In this document: in pieces, positions 24,869 to 36,582 of the stretch
Position numbering within the stretch: position 1 is the stretch's first letter
Layout of the letters: each line of letters opens with the position of its first letter
Source: Limanda limanda
Lineage: Eukaryota > Chordata > Actinopteri > Pleuronectiformes > Pleuronectidae
DNA: 64,000 nt
NCBI RefSeq assembly: GCF_963576545.1
Contig: NC_083654.1
Location: 17,320,199-17,384,198 of the forward strand
Reading direction: 5' to 3'
Translations under genes and position numbers: made by a program
The notes under the pieces: model-generated
Database searches by the model: none
What the model was told of the DNA's origin: nothing
Seen by the model: only the letters and a program-made list of their open reading frames with translations

Positions 24869-24912
24869 CCGTTCTGCATCGCGGTGGGATCATATGTTAA
24901 CGCCATGCCAGT
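24869..24912 (-). CDS. rbms3: rbms3 exon D: TGMALTYDPTAMQN
   Basis: This 44-base exon encodes 14 residues, TGMALTYDPTAMQN, plus the first two bases of a Gly codon. It enters in phase 0 after a TTGCAG acceptor and leaves in phase 2 at a GTAAGA donor. GMALTYDPT matches RBMS3 (RBMS1 has GMTLTYDPT). Compared with mammalian RBMS3 (AGMALTYDPTAAIQNG), the first residue is Thr, one residue is missing in the AAIQNG stretch and Met replaces Ile. The exon follows the basic end of the RRM2 module and begins the low-complexity tail. It is too short to be found by open-frame length and was identified by homology and splice sites. Confidence 0.94.
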
Positions 24913-25151
24913 CTGCAAGAGAAGAGCACATGGTGACAAATTAAGAGAGTTGCATAAATAGAAAATAAGATTAAATTGCTACAAATGAAAATGTGACATT
25001 TGAGAGGACGCAGCAGAAAATGTTGGTCTTGAAACAAAAATATTTTTCTTCTCATTTGCAAAACCATTAAATAAATCAACATTTTTGACTCATTTCAGTT
25101 TTTGTAGAGCGTAAAATAGTAAAATATACCTATAAAGATCTATCGGATAAT

Positions 25152-25187
25152 ACAGTGTAGTTCAAAAATCTAAGACCACATTGAAAA
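25152..25187. mobile_element. possible degenerate Tc1-like terminal repeat fragment
   Basis: The sequence ACAGTGTAGTTCAAAAATCT, followed by AAGACCACATTGAAAA, resembles the CAGTG-(n)-AAAAGTCT-GAGACCAC ends of fish Tc1-family elements. I found no matching second end or transposase remnant nearby, so this is tentative. Confidence 0.35.
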
Positions 25188-26130
25188 GCTATTTTATTTA
25201 GAGCTATTTTCAGGTTTACTTACAAATTAGCAGAAAATTGGAGGATTCTGAATTTGTTTCTCTTCACCAGGGTTGACAAATACAAATTTACAACCAAGAA
25301 TATTTCACTGCATTATATACTCTGGAAAAATCATATGTTACATATCGAACAACATACCCATCAATAAAGATATCTGTAGAAGGTTTAATATACATATATC
25401 AACATATTGATCGGGCTCTAATTTAAATCACAATATTTTAACCGTTAGGTAAGATCAATATTTTCTGAACGACACATATATCTATAGAATATATATTCAT
25501 ACATCGGACATGTTCATTGTTCCGCATCGTGCTTTTGTGTCCTGTGTGTTACCCTGAGCTCCTACACACTGTTTGTCTCTGTCGATTTGTTCTTGCACCA
25601 ATGTCAGCGAGATAATTCGCTGTACCTTCATCGTACTTGGGCGGTAACACGATTTGGACCCTGATGCTTTTTGTTGGAGATAAATTAAATCAAATAAAAA
25701 ATCAACTCGTTCCAAATTGGAAAAACTGACAAGTGACAAAGCCGATGTGAGGAAAATCTTAGTCAATAGGACAAAGTGAATTAGTATCGAGGACGCCTCC
25801 TTCTCCATTTCAATCACGTACAATCATGTTTTTATGAATGGGAGGAAATGAAGAAATGCCCTTTGGTGAGGAAAGGAGTGAGCAGAAAACTGAGTCCTTT
25901 GTCTGGAGATGCTGTGCACGTGTGTGGTTGTACGCGTGCATGCTGGCGTACGTGGGTCTGTGTGTGTGTGTGTGTGTGTGTGTGCACGAGGCCCTCTTAG
26001 AGTCCAGGAGAGAAACCTGTGCGCTGCAATCCGTCATCTGCATTCCTGAAGGTTCTCCCCCGGAGGAGAGCTAATCCGATTTCTTTTAACGGGAGGCTGC
26101 TGAGGACGGCAGATTTCATCAGTGTACACA

Positions 26131-26163
<33 letters not shown>

Positions 26164-26499
26164 CCTCTCCCTGCCCTTCCCCTCTCTCACTTTGCTCTCC
26201 CTTCCCCTCCTTCCGTTCTTCGTGGTCTTGTGTTGTCTTCCTTTCTCTCCGCAACTTTCTCTCTTCACCCCTGCAGCCTCCTCATCTCTTAATCTACCCT
26301 CCTCCCATCTTTCTGTACAACTCCTTTACCCTTGTTCCTCCAGAGGACTTCCTACGCTGAGCCACACTGTTGTGGGAATAGTGGCTCAAAGGAGCAGGAG
26401 GAGGGTCAGTGGCCCTGGAACAAACGCAGAAAGAATACGCCCTCGCTGGCTCTTATAGTGTGGGTGTAGTGTGTGTGTGTGGTGGTCGGCCATTGTGTT

Positions 26500-26626
26500 C
26501 AATTAGTGTGAGAGTGCATATGAGGAAGTGGTTAAAAGCAGACTTCTAGACACATTTCTGTAAAGCTACTGGATGCCTCTGTCCCTGTGTTTTATAAATA
26601 TCTTCTACTATTATTTATATATATTA
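26500..26626. repeat. 127-bp direct repeat, copy 1
   Basis: It begins CAATTAGTGTGAGAGTGCAT and ends TTATTTATATATATTA. Copy 2 at 26829-26955 has the same length and about six substitutions. The offset is 329 bp. Confidence 0.9.
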
Positions 26627-26708
26627 TAAAGACGTCAAATAAAGAAGAATTTTCAGTGCTTATATACTAGGAAAACACAGCTCACAAAAGCCTGAGGAAA
26701 ACCAAAAA

Positions 26709-26781
26709 CAATGGATTCTCAACAATAGCTAGTTTCAACCATAACCTTAATTTAAACCTAATCCTTAAATATAACCCTTAA
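26709..26781. repeat. 73-bp dispersed repeat, copy 1
   Basis: It begins CAATGGATTCTCAACAATAG and ends TAAATATAACCCTTAA. A copy with three mismatches in 73 bp lies in the same orientation at 28941-29013. It sits between the two 127-bp repeats. Confidence 0.9.
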
Positions 26782-26828
26782 TTATTATTGTCACAAGCCT
26801 CAATTGGAACATTATTAAGCAGCTTAAG

Positions 26829-26955
26829 CAATTAGTGAGAGAGTGCATATGAGGAAGTGGTTAAAAACAGACTTCTAGACACAATTCTGTAAAGCTACTG
26901 GATGCCTCTGTCCCTGTGTTATAGAAATATCTTCTACTATTATTTGTATATATTA
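26829..26955. repeat. 127-bp direct repeat, copy 2
   Basis: Second copy of the 26500-26626 unit, in the same orientation and with no length change. Confidence 0.9.
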
Positions 26956-27945
26956 ACCGTCAGTGTCCAAGTCCACAAGGTTTCATGGTGAGTGTTTATT
27001 CACCCTCTTCACTCTGAATGTGAGATAAAGAGATTCTGAGAGCCTGTTTGCACGTGCATGTTCACATGTGCACTAATAGCATGGGCAGACATGGCCAGCT
27101 GTCTGGCTGATAACTCCCCGAAGTGCTGCCCTTGGTTCCATGTGCTGATGAATTCCACAGCAGAGAAGCTGCTGGCCGGGGAACCTGCTCGGCCAGTGAC
27201 TGATTACTGACAGAGTGTTTGGCTCTGGTCACACCGAGGGGAGAGGAAGAGAGAGAGACAGTTGGTGTATGGTTTCGTCTGAGCTTGATCCAAGACTGGG
27301 AGACTTTACTACGCAGTATATCGAACAGGCTCAGCAAACATGCTTGGTCTGGAGAAAAGATGCCACTAATAGAGCTGCTTTATGTTCGGAATGAAGTCAG
27401 TTACATCCTCACCTGATGCTGCGATTTAACAGAAGGTATATGAGTTCAAAGATTTCACATAATCATGCATAACAAATGCCAAAATGTGGTGTATTAATAG
27501 CTGGAGAAGTGGAGAATAAGTGGAGAGTGACTGTGATGCGATCGTTAAGTCAAGTTGTAAAGAGTTAGTTTTTCATGCTGATTTGCCTCAGGTGCAAATT
27601 ATGTACAGAGATGATGTAATCTATTAAAGTTTGACTCATGTTACAAAGCAAACAACAATGATTAATCGTGATCCTCTGGGTTTGAACATTGTTGGATCAT
27701 CAAGTGAATAAAGGACTAGTAGTTTATTGACATTTAATATATATATATATTTTATATTATAATACATTTTTAACACGCAGGTCTAAAAATAGTGAGGACA
27801 GCCAATATCAGGCACCTGGAAGGACACCTGTGCTGTGAGGGTCCAACACAGGAAGAGTCATCATCTCTTATCCACACACACACACTGACCTGCTCCCTCC
27901 TTCCATACACAGATTTGCTATTTATTTTTTCTTCTTGCCTCATGG

Positions 27946-28070
<125 letters not shown>

Positions 28071-28585
28071 GACACACACGGACATCTGTCAGGCTTTCAC
28101 ACAGAGTGGAGAGCCGCATGTTTTTTTCATCTACACTCATTCCCCAAGAGTAGGTGCTTGAGAAGTGTGACTTTGAAAGTTTCTGCGTGTAGGAGTGTGT
28201 GTTGGTTACAGAGGAAGTGAAAAGAGAGAGAGAGGCACAAAAAGAGGGAGCACCCCTGGTGTTTATGTCGGCGTGTGTGTGTGTGTGGCGGGGAAAGAGA
28301 AAGTGCAGCGACTAATATGTTTGTCAGCAGGAGACAGCGAGAGACAGCACTTTGTAGACTCCCACTTTGGGTCGTTTACAAGGAAATCTGTCATATCTTC
28401 CTCAATCCTCAGCGCCAGCCATCGCTCAGCACTCAACCCCTCGCAACTCCTGACTGATCGTGCGACGTGTTCCCTGTCCCTCTCTTTCTCTTGCTCTCAG
28501 CGAGTCGCTCACTCGCTGTCTCTCCATATGCTGCTGGGGGATCTCGGACGACTTCAACCGAGGGGAGGAGGAGGCAGAGACAGAA

Positions 28586-28617
<32 letters not shown>

Positions 28618-28940
28618 GGGAAGACATGCAGGCAGAGTGAGATACACAGTAGAGGAGGAGAGGGAGAAGGTAGAGAGAGAGAGAGTAATGGATGGTCTGC
28701 TGCTCCTCTTCATCTCCCTGCCACAGCCAGCGAGGTGAGGAATGGCCTCAGCTCTGATAAACAGACTAACACGTGATGCCTATCTCGCATCCGCCTGCCA
28801 GAGCAGCTGATCCATGGCCACATGCATGGCCCGCTATCCTCATGAAGGGTCTTCCTGGTGACACGGTGGACAAGTAGATACTGGAGTTTCAGCAGTTTAT
28901 AAAGATATCATATAAAGGAGAAAGCACAGTTCACAAAAAC

Positions 28941-29013
28941 CAATGGATTCTCAACAATAACTAGTTTCAACCATAACCTCAATTTAAACCTAATCATTAA
29001 ATATAACCCTTAA
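28941..29013. repeat. 73-bp dispersed repeat, copy 2
   Basis: It matches 26709-26781 at 70 of 73 positions with no gap, without the flanking 127-bp unit. The preceding AAAGCACAGTTCACAAAA also resembles the sequence before copy 1. Confidence 0.9.
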
Positions 29014-29314
29014 GATCAATTCAGCAGCTTTCATACATGACATCTGTGTCTGCGTCCTGTTGTATTCCTTTAGATTGTTCTGCTTTGTCTCAGTTGCATG
29101 TTAGAAACATCAACAACACGTCCATTCTATACAAGGTGACTGACAGGAGAATTCTGGAAAACGTCCAGAGCAAGTGACTCAGACATTTGGGTCTGGATCC
29201 TTTCAGGAGAACTCCGGGGTTCAGAGCACATCTAAAGGCAGCATCAGTAACAACCCTGTTTGCTGGAAGGTCTAAATGTCACATTGGCCCTTTCAAGGAT
29301 AGCAACAGAACATG

Positions 29315-29462
<148 letters not shown>

Positions 29463-31209
29463 GGGCCTGTTCAGCTACAGACACACACATTCACACTCAC
29501 TCTGCCTTGAACCCAGGCTGTTAAACCTTGGCCTCTCAGTCGAACCCTGGTGCCTTCACGCAGTGTAATGTGAAACACTGCAGGAGCGATGGGGTCATAG
29601 AGAGAGAGAGAGAGAGAGAGGGATGGAGGGGATCGGGGGGGCACAGCTCACATGAGGGATTTCCTCTCTCCCAGAAACGACAGGAAGAACTTTCAACTTT
29701 CAACTGAGATACATAAGCAAACACGAGCACTTTGAACGTTTGAGTTTAACGTCCTCTCCACTGCTCTGGTCGACATGAAAGTGGCGTTTTAAAATGACTG
29801 AAGTTTTTTACGAACGCCTTTCAAAGTGCAAATGTTCAAAATCTCAGCTTATAAATCACGCATAGTGTTGTGTAATTAGCCTGGGCCAGAAACGACAAAA
29901 ACAACATACCTAGTGTGCTTCTCTGCCTTTGGAAATATTATTTGATCTAATATTTATGACAATGAGTGTTGACTTCTGTCCTTCCAAAACATTCACTGGC
30001 AACTGAAGCACGATTAAAAATGAATCATATGTTTTTAATATCAAAACAAAACTCACATGTTTCCCTTAACTCCACGAAGGAGACACACAAAGATCTTAAA
30101 GTGTTGAACAAACAAACCAGCCTGAACTCCCCGTCAACACAACCTCCACTCACTATTGATATCATTAACATTTCTCCCTTATTCTTCTTCATGCACCTAG
30201 AAGACCAAGTACAAGCACACACGCAGTCAAGAGCACACACGTACGCACATACACACACGCAGTCAAGCATGCATACACACACACGCACACACACACACAC
30301 ACACACCAACAGGCATCTCACTTTACCTCAAATCAACCCTGTCAATGTGTGAGGCGATGTAGCAATGTGATTTAGGTTAAACACGCACCACTGGCTTATA
30401 GGTGTTAGGACTGCTGAGCATGTGATTGACAGACACACACACACACAGCCACACACACACACACACACACACGGAGCTAATGCAATACCAACTCCACTTC
30501 TCAACACACCCAGGACCCCCACCGTCGACACAAACACACACACAGAGCATGTGTGTTCTGAAGGACAAACATTTCATCTCGCCCGGTCTCCTCTACATTG
30601 CAGTTTCAGCACAACTGTCAGCCTCGCTGCATGTTTGTGTGCATGTGTGTGTCTGTGTGTGTGTGCGTGTGTGTGTTCACTCTCCTCTATACAGACCAAG
30701 CTGAACCACTCCTCTACCTTTCTCCTCTGTGTGTCCTTCCTCGTGGAGCTAGTTGGGAGCCTATAAGGCGACTTTAACCTTGTCTCCACATGTTGCTGAT
30801 GAATACGTTACCACGGCGCTGGATCCAATTTCAGGTTTCCCAGCATTCTGATGAATGGCGGGAACATACGTGTTCAGCGAGGCGTTTGGCTTGAGAGGCA
30901 ATTTACGTGACAGAGCCTATACATCCGGGGGCAGGTTGATCGATATCAGGGCTATTTTTTCTCTTGTTTTTTTTTTTTTTACAGCTTCATACCTTAGAGT
31001 AAATACAAATGACAGGACGTAATGGTTTACATGAAGCTAGCTGCAGCCAACTCTGTGAGCAGGGTGGGGCCGTGTTCTTGTAATTACCATTACCTCAGCG
31101 GTAAACGCCTTATTTAAAATGTCACGCTGCTGAAATGGAAAGAGTTTAACAGAGTTGGTCCACGTGTTCTGGCCACGTTTGAGTTTCCCATGTATAGGTT
31201 CTTGTTATT

Positions 31210-31371
31210 AGTGTATATACTTTATTCTATCTTATTCTATTTTGTTATATATTGTTGTTTTTTTATATTGTTGTTTTATGTTCAGTGCACCAATGACACC
31301 AAGGCAATTTCCTGTATGTGCAAACATACCTGGCAAATAAAAGAATTCTGATTCTGATTCTGATATTCAGT
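31210..31371 (+). mobile_element. LINE 3' tail with (TGATTC)n
   Basis: An AT-rich stretch is followed by CAATTTCCTGTATGTGCAAA, CATACCTGGCAAATAAAAG and then AATTCTGATTCTGATTCTGA. The AATAAA signal and hexanucleotide tail resemble the 3' end of a common fish non-LTR retrotransposon. Only the 3' UTR is present. Confidence 0.6.
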
Positions 31372-31560
31372 ATTTTGAGTACACGAGTTAAAGTGAATAG
31401 ACTTAGTCATGAGTTTCTATCGTTGATACTTGACTTGTATTCTTCTTAATCTGCTCAGTTTATTACCCATGTGCTTTATTAATGGCATATATTGACCACT
31501 TGATAAGAAAAACTGAAGAGCCCTGATGTTCAACGCATCTTTCACCGAAGAAAAATATTT

Positions 31561-31612
31561 TGATAGATAGATAGATGGATACTTTATTAATCCCGAGGGA
31601 AATTCAGATCCC
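31561..31612 (-). mobile_element. retrotransposon 3' tail with (GATA)n, minus strand
   Basis: GATAGATAGATAGATGGATA is followed by CTTTATTAATCCCGAGGGAA and ATTC. Read on the minus strand this is GGGATTAATAAAG and a (TATC)n tail, a widespread fish retroelement 3' end. It is short and cannot be assigned to a family by eye. Confidence 0.55.
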
Positions 31613-31736
31613 GTGCAGAATATTAAAACATACATCTTGAGTGAGGTGATATTTGCACCTCACTTGTAGGGAAGCAAATTAATTGCTTTGACACACGCTA
31701 AGGAAGGATTGCGTGTGCACTGATGAGACGTCTTAC

Positions 31737-31843
31737 CTCGCCATCCCGGTGCCACGGCCTCCCGTTCTGAGGGTACTTGCTCTGGCTCTGGCGTTTCTTC
31801 TGCCCTCCGTCGGCAAATTTGCACAGCAAAGGCTCTATGGGAG
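31737..31843 (-). CDS. rbms3: rbms3 exon C: end of RRM2 and basic segment, [18 protein letters not shown]
   Basis: This 107-base exon completes an Ala codon begun in exon B, then encodes 35 residues. These begin [20 protein letters not shown] and continue [15 protein letters not shown]. The acceptor is CCGCAG and the donor GTAAGA; phases are 1 in and 0 out. [14 protein letters not shown] is the last strand of RRM2 and the basic stretch after it, almost invariant in RBMS proteins. [17 protein letters not shown] is closer to RBMS3 (NQSKYTQNGRPW) than to RBMS1 (NPNKYIPNGRPW). The exon closes the RRM2 module: exons A to C together are 345 bases, phase 0 at both ends. Confidence 0.97.
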
Positions 31844-31982
31844 CTGCGGAGAGGGGGGAAAAGAGGACAGAATCATGTGAGAAGGACTGTATGTGACCTC
31901 CCCCCCACCCCTCAGAAGGACAGAAGACCCTTTGAACAGTGTCGCATTTCTCTTCTTCTACCATCTCACCCCTCTTCCCTCT

Positions 31983-32022
31983 TCCCTCACTCCCTCACTC
32001 CCTCACTCCCTCACTCCCTCCT
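31983..32022. repeat. (TCCCTCAC)n tandem repeat
   Basis: An 8-bp unit TCCCTCAC repeats about five times. It is surrounded by further pyrimidine-rich DNA, about 140 bp upstream of exon C in transcript order. Confidence 0.85.
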
Positions 32023-32748
32023 CCCCGGCCTCCAATGAAGCTCTTAGTCAGATTCCCAGACCGGCGGTGTTGGCAGCCCCTCCGTACCCCTGCTCCGGCT
32101 GGCAGCCCATGAAAGAGCATCGCAGGGTATTGTTGAAATAATAATCACAGTAATCGCTCTTGTAAATACCTCTGAGATGGTAATGTAGGAGCGCTCTGTC
32201 AGCCAGGGCTTGTTTCTATAAGGCGTTCCTGTTCCTGACGCATAATCCCTCTGTGCTTTTAATTTAACAGCCATCTTCGCCTTTATTTGAAATTGTTTGC
32301 CTGTTTCCACCCCGCAACCATCGGTGCAGGCGTCTCGCTGGACTCTGAACACTAGGGGCGCTCTACCACACGAAGATAAGAAACAGAAGATTGACAAAAA
32401 CAGCCGCACTTCAGAGCTGGCAATTGAAAACCAAACATGAGCTGCTCTAGGTTCAACTGCAAAAAAGAATATTAAACAGTGGCCAAATATGATGCGGTGA
32501 CTGTCTCCATATCAACAGGCTTTTGTGTGAATAATTGCCAATAAAAGGTTGATGAGAACGTTGCGACGACCCACAGATAAGTTCTGAAAGGGCACGTTCT
32601 CACACCTGAGCTGCAGGTGAGAGGAATAAAAATAGGCTCCATGGGAAAAGAGAGAGAAATCTGTAGAAAGACAGGTTCAATGAAAGAAGAAGGTGAAAGA
32701 GGAAAAAAATGAGCTTTTTCTCATGAGGAACAGGTGGCTCTCTTGGCC

Positions 32749-32785
<37 letters not shown>

Positions 32786-33041
32786 CCCCTTTTCAGTCTG
32801 CGACGGCGAGATTGGGATCTCTTTGGGGGCCGACTGCGGAGATGAGTGAGCGGAAGGGAGACAGTTGGATAAACACATGAGCACAGACAAGGAACAAAAA
32901 CAGGGGAGAAGAAGAGGGAAAGAGATATGGCTGAGTGGAGGAGAGAGAGAGAAACAAGGGGAGAGAACGGAGTGAGAATCTACAGCGGGATCAAACACTC
33001 GTTCTCTGGGAGGGCTGTACAGTTCAGCTCTAGAGTACAGT

Positions 33042-33074
<33 letters not shown>

Positions 33075-33541
33075 CACACACAAGCTTGTCCAAACACCGA
33101 GCCTCTGCTGCCCTGCACCTGGTGGCTCAGAAGGGAGCTGACGGCTGTGCTGTCAACGCATTCGCATTACTGGCCGGGCAGCTCGTGACACGGCCGCTCT
33201 GTGACGACACGGGCGGGCGGGGGGGGCGAGCAAAGGCGATGATACAGATGACACCCACTGAGAAAACTGCTGATGGTTTTAATCTTCCCTCGCAGATGTT
33301 AAGACGCACCTTGGGCCAATAATGCTGCAGCGTCACCAGACGGCAAAGAACCAAGCGCTGTCAGGATTGATGAGGCGGTGACGGTGATAAAACCGTGTCA
33401 ATGGTTTTAATGAGCAAACACGATGATTTGTATATTAACTTCCATTCATTTCCCGGACAGGTCACTGATACTGTCACTTTAAGGGAAGAATTATTTTGTA
33501 GTTAGAGAGGGTGTCTTAAGAATGCAAATAGGAAGATGGCT

Positions 33542-33552
33542 GTGTGATCGTT
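33542..33552. repeat. target-site duplication of the L1-like insertion (left copy)
   Basis: GTGTGATCGTT, identical to 33958-33968 on the other side of the insertion. Confidence 0.8.
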
Positions 33553-33957
33553 TTGAACAATGTTTTTTTATTAATTTCCAATAAGAACCGACAAAACACA
33601 TTGACACATACCACACAAGTTGCACAATGAAATGCAGGCGAACTTCACTGCATACACATACATACAAAAAAATAAAAAAATAAAAAATACAGATAAACAC
33701 GCACACAAACATACATACCTACGTAAAATAATAACAAATAAATAAAATCAAATAAAAATGTCACACTCGATATCCCTACAGATAGATATAATCTACCGTT
33801 GCCTGAGAAAGTCCATTAAGGGTGCCCACACCTCTTCAAATTCCTGTGCTTTACCCCTGATTACATAGGTTAGCTTTTCTAATGTAACATACATTGCCAT
33901 CTCTCTTATCCGAGATTGTGTAGACGATACTTCAGTCTCTCTCCAAGATAAAGCGGC
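33553..33957 (-). mobile_element. 5'-truncated L1-like retrotransposon with target-site duplication
   Basis: On the minus strand an open stretch from about 33951 to a TAG at 33787 encodes SWRETEVSSTQSRIREMAMY, then VTLEKLTYVIRGKAQEFEE and VWAPLMDFLRQR. This resembles the C-terminal end of L1-clade ORF2 in fish (ME-TY-RGK---FE--W-P), where it follows the reverse transcriptase. About 230 bp of 3' UTR follows, AT-rich and ending in an A-rich stretch (AATAAAAAAACATTG). The sequence GTGTGATCGTT flanks both sides (33542-33552 and 33958-33968), a perfect 11-bp target-site duplication. Everything upstream of the ORF2 tail is absent, as expected for 5' truncation during target-primed reverse transcription. 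Confidence 0.8.
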
Positions 33958-33968
33958 GTGTGATCGTT
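33958..33968. repeat. target-site duplication of the L1-like insertion (right copy)
   Basis: GTGTGATCGTT, identical to 33542-33552. Confidence 0.8.
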
Positions 33969-35086
33969 AATGGGACTATGGGGCAGAACTATTTAGTCTC
34001 AAAATTCTTCACGCCCACAGATACAATACGAGGGAAAACAGTGATTCCTGCGGTCACAGCTGAGAAGTTGGCCGTGAACTTGCTGCTCCACGGTTGACCA
34101 CGAGAAGGTCAGAGATGGTGCTGGGGACTGGAGTGTTCAACGTGACAAATCAACGGAGGAGAGCATCAGCCGCTCGCCTCAAAAGGATCAAAACTCAAGT
34201 TGACTGTCAAATGTGTCACTGTGCAGTTTCAGATGCGAGTTCAACCTCGTCTCAGCCCCGTGCTCGCAGCTGTGCCGGCAGAGCAGAAAGGCTCCCGACA
34301 CCTTTTCTTCACGAGGACAATGTCCTGTGCAACCCAAGCTTGTATGAATTCCGAGACCAAATAAACGCCATACCCAAAGACTTTAAACTTTTCTGAGTGT
34401 GAGTGTGTTTCTGTGGCTTTAGGGGATCCAACGAGACCAAAACTTTTCAGAGTCAGCCAAGGAGAATGTATCCTGCTAGGGAGAGTGAGTGAGGGAGAGA
34501 GACGCTGCAGAAGGAAAAGCAACAGAGCCACTCCTTAACCTCTCCTCCGAGATAATTAGCCATCGGAGAAATTTAGAGAATCTGACACGAGAGCACGCTG
34601 ACGTCCCCCCACTGACTTCATGCCCAGTTCCCACAACCAGCGAGCCAATTTGTTTAAAACTCCAGCCCAAGATCAACAGCCTCACACCACGCCACCCGCC
34701 CTGTGGACACACTCACCCCTCTGTAGCCCTGACACACATACAAACACACACACTCCTTCTGCCCTTAACGTTCCTCTGGCATAACCCTTGAACACACACA
34801 CACAAACCCACAGACACACACACACACACACACACAATAGGAATCGCTGCCAGCTTAAAAACGCTTCTTAGACCTCTCACCGCACGCCGTCATCACTGAC
34901 ACAGCCCAGAATAAACCGGGCCACTGGCCGGACGCACTGGGCTGCTGAGGCTGCGTCTTCAGGTCACGGTCTCCAAGTGAAACACGTTTCCTCTGGTTGT
35001 AGTGTCTGATGTGTCACTGGAAAAAAGTAGTGTAGCTGCCCTTTGATGATTCTAAATTATAGGAAAAAGAGGTGAAGTGTTTTTTG

Positions 35087-35094
35087 ATCAGGGG
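35087..35094. repeat. 8-bp target-site duplication of hAT copy 1 (left)
   Basis: ATCAGGGG, matched exactly at 35836-35843. Confidence 0.88.
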
Positions 35095-35140
35095 TAGGGT
35101 TGCAAAATTCCGTGAATATTCAAAGTTGGACACTTTCCAT

Positions 35141-35200
35141 GGGAATTAACGGGAATATACGGGAATATACGGGAATTAACGGGAATTTACGGGAATAAAC
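35141..35200. repeat. six tandem 10-bp GGGAATTAAC-type subterminal motifs
   Basis: Units GGGAATTAAC, GGGAATATAC (twice), GGGAATTAAC, GGGAATTTAC and GGGAATAAAC follow each other without gaps. The same six-unit arrangement is in copy 2 at 62410-62469. Subterminal repeated motifs are known transposase-binding sites in hAT elements; that role is inferred here. Confidence 0.85.
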
Positions 35201-35238
35201 TGGAAATGTTGTGGGTAATTTATACTAACTGTATTTAC

Positions 35239-35454
35239 CTTGTCATATACAGACATAAATATAAACATTTTGTTTTGTCATTGGGCTGATTTGAGCCCTG
35301 AGGAAACTTTGGGCACTTGACTATATGCTTCTGCATCGTTGTGTCATTCTTAACATAGGTCTTTGCACAGTATTTGCTAATGTTCACAGCCTTTCCTTCT
35401 ACATTGGATGGGGTGAAATGTCTCCACACATGAGATAGTGCACGTGGCATTGTT
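35239..35454 (-). pseudogene. BED zinc-finger exon remnant in hAT copy 1
   Basis: A minus-strand open frame starts at 35450 with MPRALSHVWRHFTPSNVEGK and continues through AKTYVKNDTTMQKHIVKC. VWRHFTP and the H-x3-C end are typical of the BED finger at the N-terminus of hAT transposases. The first zinc-ligand Cys of the Cx2C pair is Ser here (NISKYC, against YICKYC in copy 2). A pyrimidine-rich acceptor (TTCTACAG) precedes the exon and a donor (AAG then GTAAAT) follows it, giving a 216-base exon in the same direction as rbms3. The frame stays open up to the donor. The finger is probably non-functional. Confidence 0.75.
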
Positions 35455-35835
35455 CTGTAGAATAAGATGAGAAAAAAGTTTGTAAAAAAACACTAATGCA
35501 ATGCCAGAGATATAAATAGTTAGCCAAACAATTGGAATCGTCTGTGAAAATACTTTACAATTTATGGATAAAGGAATGGAAATAGGCTAGATGAAAAGAT
35601 GAACAATCCTCAATCAGCATACTAATATATTTTCCCGAGTTATATCATCGAAACTTACCTGACTAGTCCTGCACACTACAGCAGGCCTAGAGTTTTGAAT
35701 GATGTTTTTATTGCTCAGCGTTTAATTTGCGTAGGTTTTTTTTTTTTTTCAAAATTCCCAAAAATTCCCAAGCTTAACTTCCTATGGAAAGTTTCCGGAA
35801 ATTTACCAGAAACCTTCGGCCCCTTTGCAACCCTA

Positions 35836-35843
35836 ATCAGGGG
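35836..35843. repeat. 8-bp target-site duplication of hAT copy 1 (right)
   Basis: ATCAGGGG, matched exactly at 35087-35094. Confidence 0.88.
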
Positions 35844-36565
35844 TCAACAACTGCCAGAAACAAGGTGCTCAATGGGGATTTGTAACTGGTTTTTAATGCA
35901 GGTTGCCGTAGGAACTGGTAAACACATAAAGGGAGGGTGACCACACGCACGTGATCGAGAGCAAACAGGACCAACCCCACACATGAGGGCGAGCGAGCCA
36001 CTCTTAGGACGGTTTGGAGAGAGTAAGACGCCTGCTGGCCTGGTTTCATCACCTCTCAGTCGTCCTCCACTCTGTGCGTTTGGCTGGAAGAGACAGTCAC
36101 GGCTCTCTGCTCATCAATAGACACTTTACCACCCGGCAGAATGAGCCAATAAGTGCACGCAGATGTACTTCAGTGCAAGACACTGCAATTACAACAGCCG
36201 TTTAAATTGAAGCTTGTTGCAAGTTTCGCTTATTAGCGCTCTCCATGCATAAGTAATTATTGCTATTACTGTTGTTTCCTATGGGCCGGCATCTGGGGGA
36301 AATCAGCGCTTTGTCTGCGGAGTGAAAGCCGGCGCAGCGAGAACACCAGATCTCGCCGTTCCCTTTCTTCCCGCTATCTGTGGACAAAGAGAGCTTACGT
36401 GCTCCGGATGGTCTCGCAGGGGCCGGCTGAATGGCGTCTTGATCCAATGAATGCAAATAAGCGCATGCATTGTAATGCATCAATGTCGGAGCGGCATACA
36501 GTCATCTGCTGCTCAGAATTGGACCGTGCATCTGTTTGGCGTGAAAGGCGAAATCATGCAGGAAA

Positions 36566-36582
36566 CCCCCCCCCCCCCCCCC
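36566..36582. repeat. 17-base C homopolymer
   Basis: An uninterrupted C run on the plus strand, a G17 run in the sense transcript. Confidence 0.9.

Larger units (their letters stand above)
35095..35835 (-). mobile_element. hAT-type non-autonomous element, copy 1 (741 bp)
   Basis: The element starts TAGGGTTGCAAA and ends TTTGCAACCCTA, a perfect 12-bp terminal inverted repeat. Weaker inverted similarity extends inward (CACTTTCCATGGGAATTAA against AACTTTCCATAGGAAGTTAA). It is flanked by a perfect 8-bp duplication ATCAGGGG (35087-35094 and 35836-35843), the target-site length of hAT elements. Inside are six tandem 10-bp motifs next to the left end and a BED zinc-finger exon remnant on the minus strand. 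No transposase catalytic domain is present. Compared with copy 2 it lacks about 120 bp at about 35682. Confidence 0.88.
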
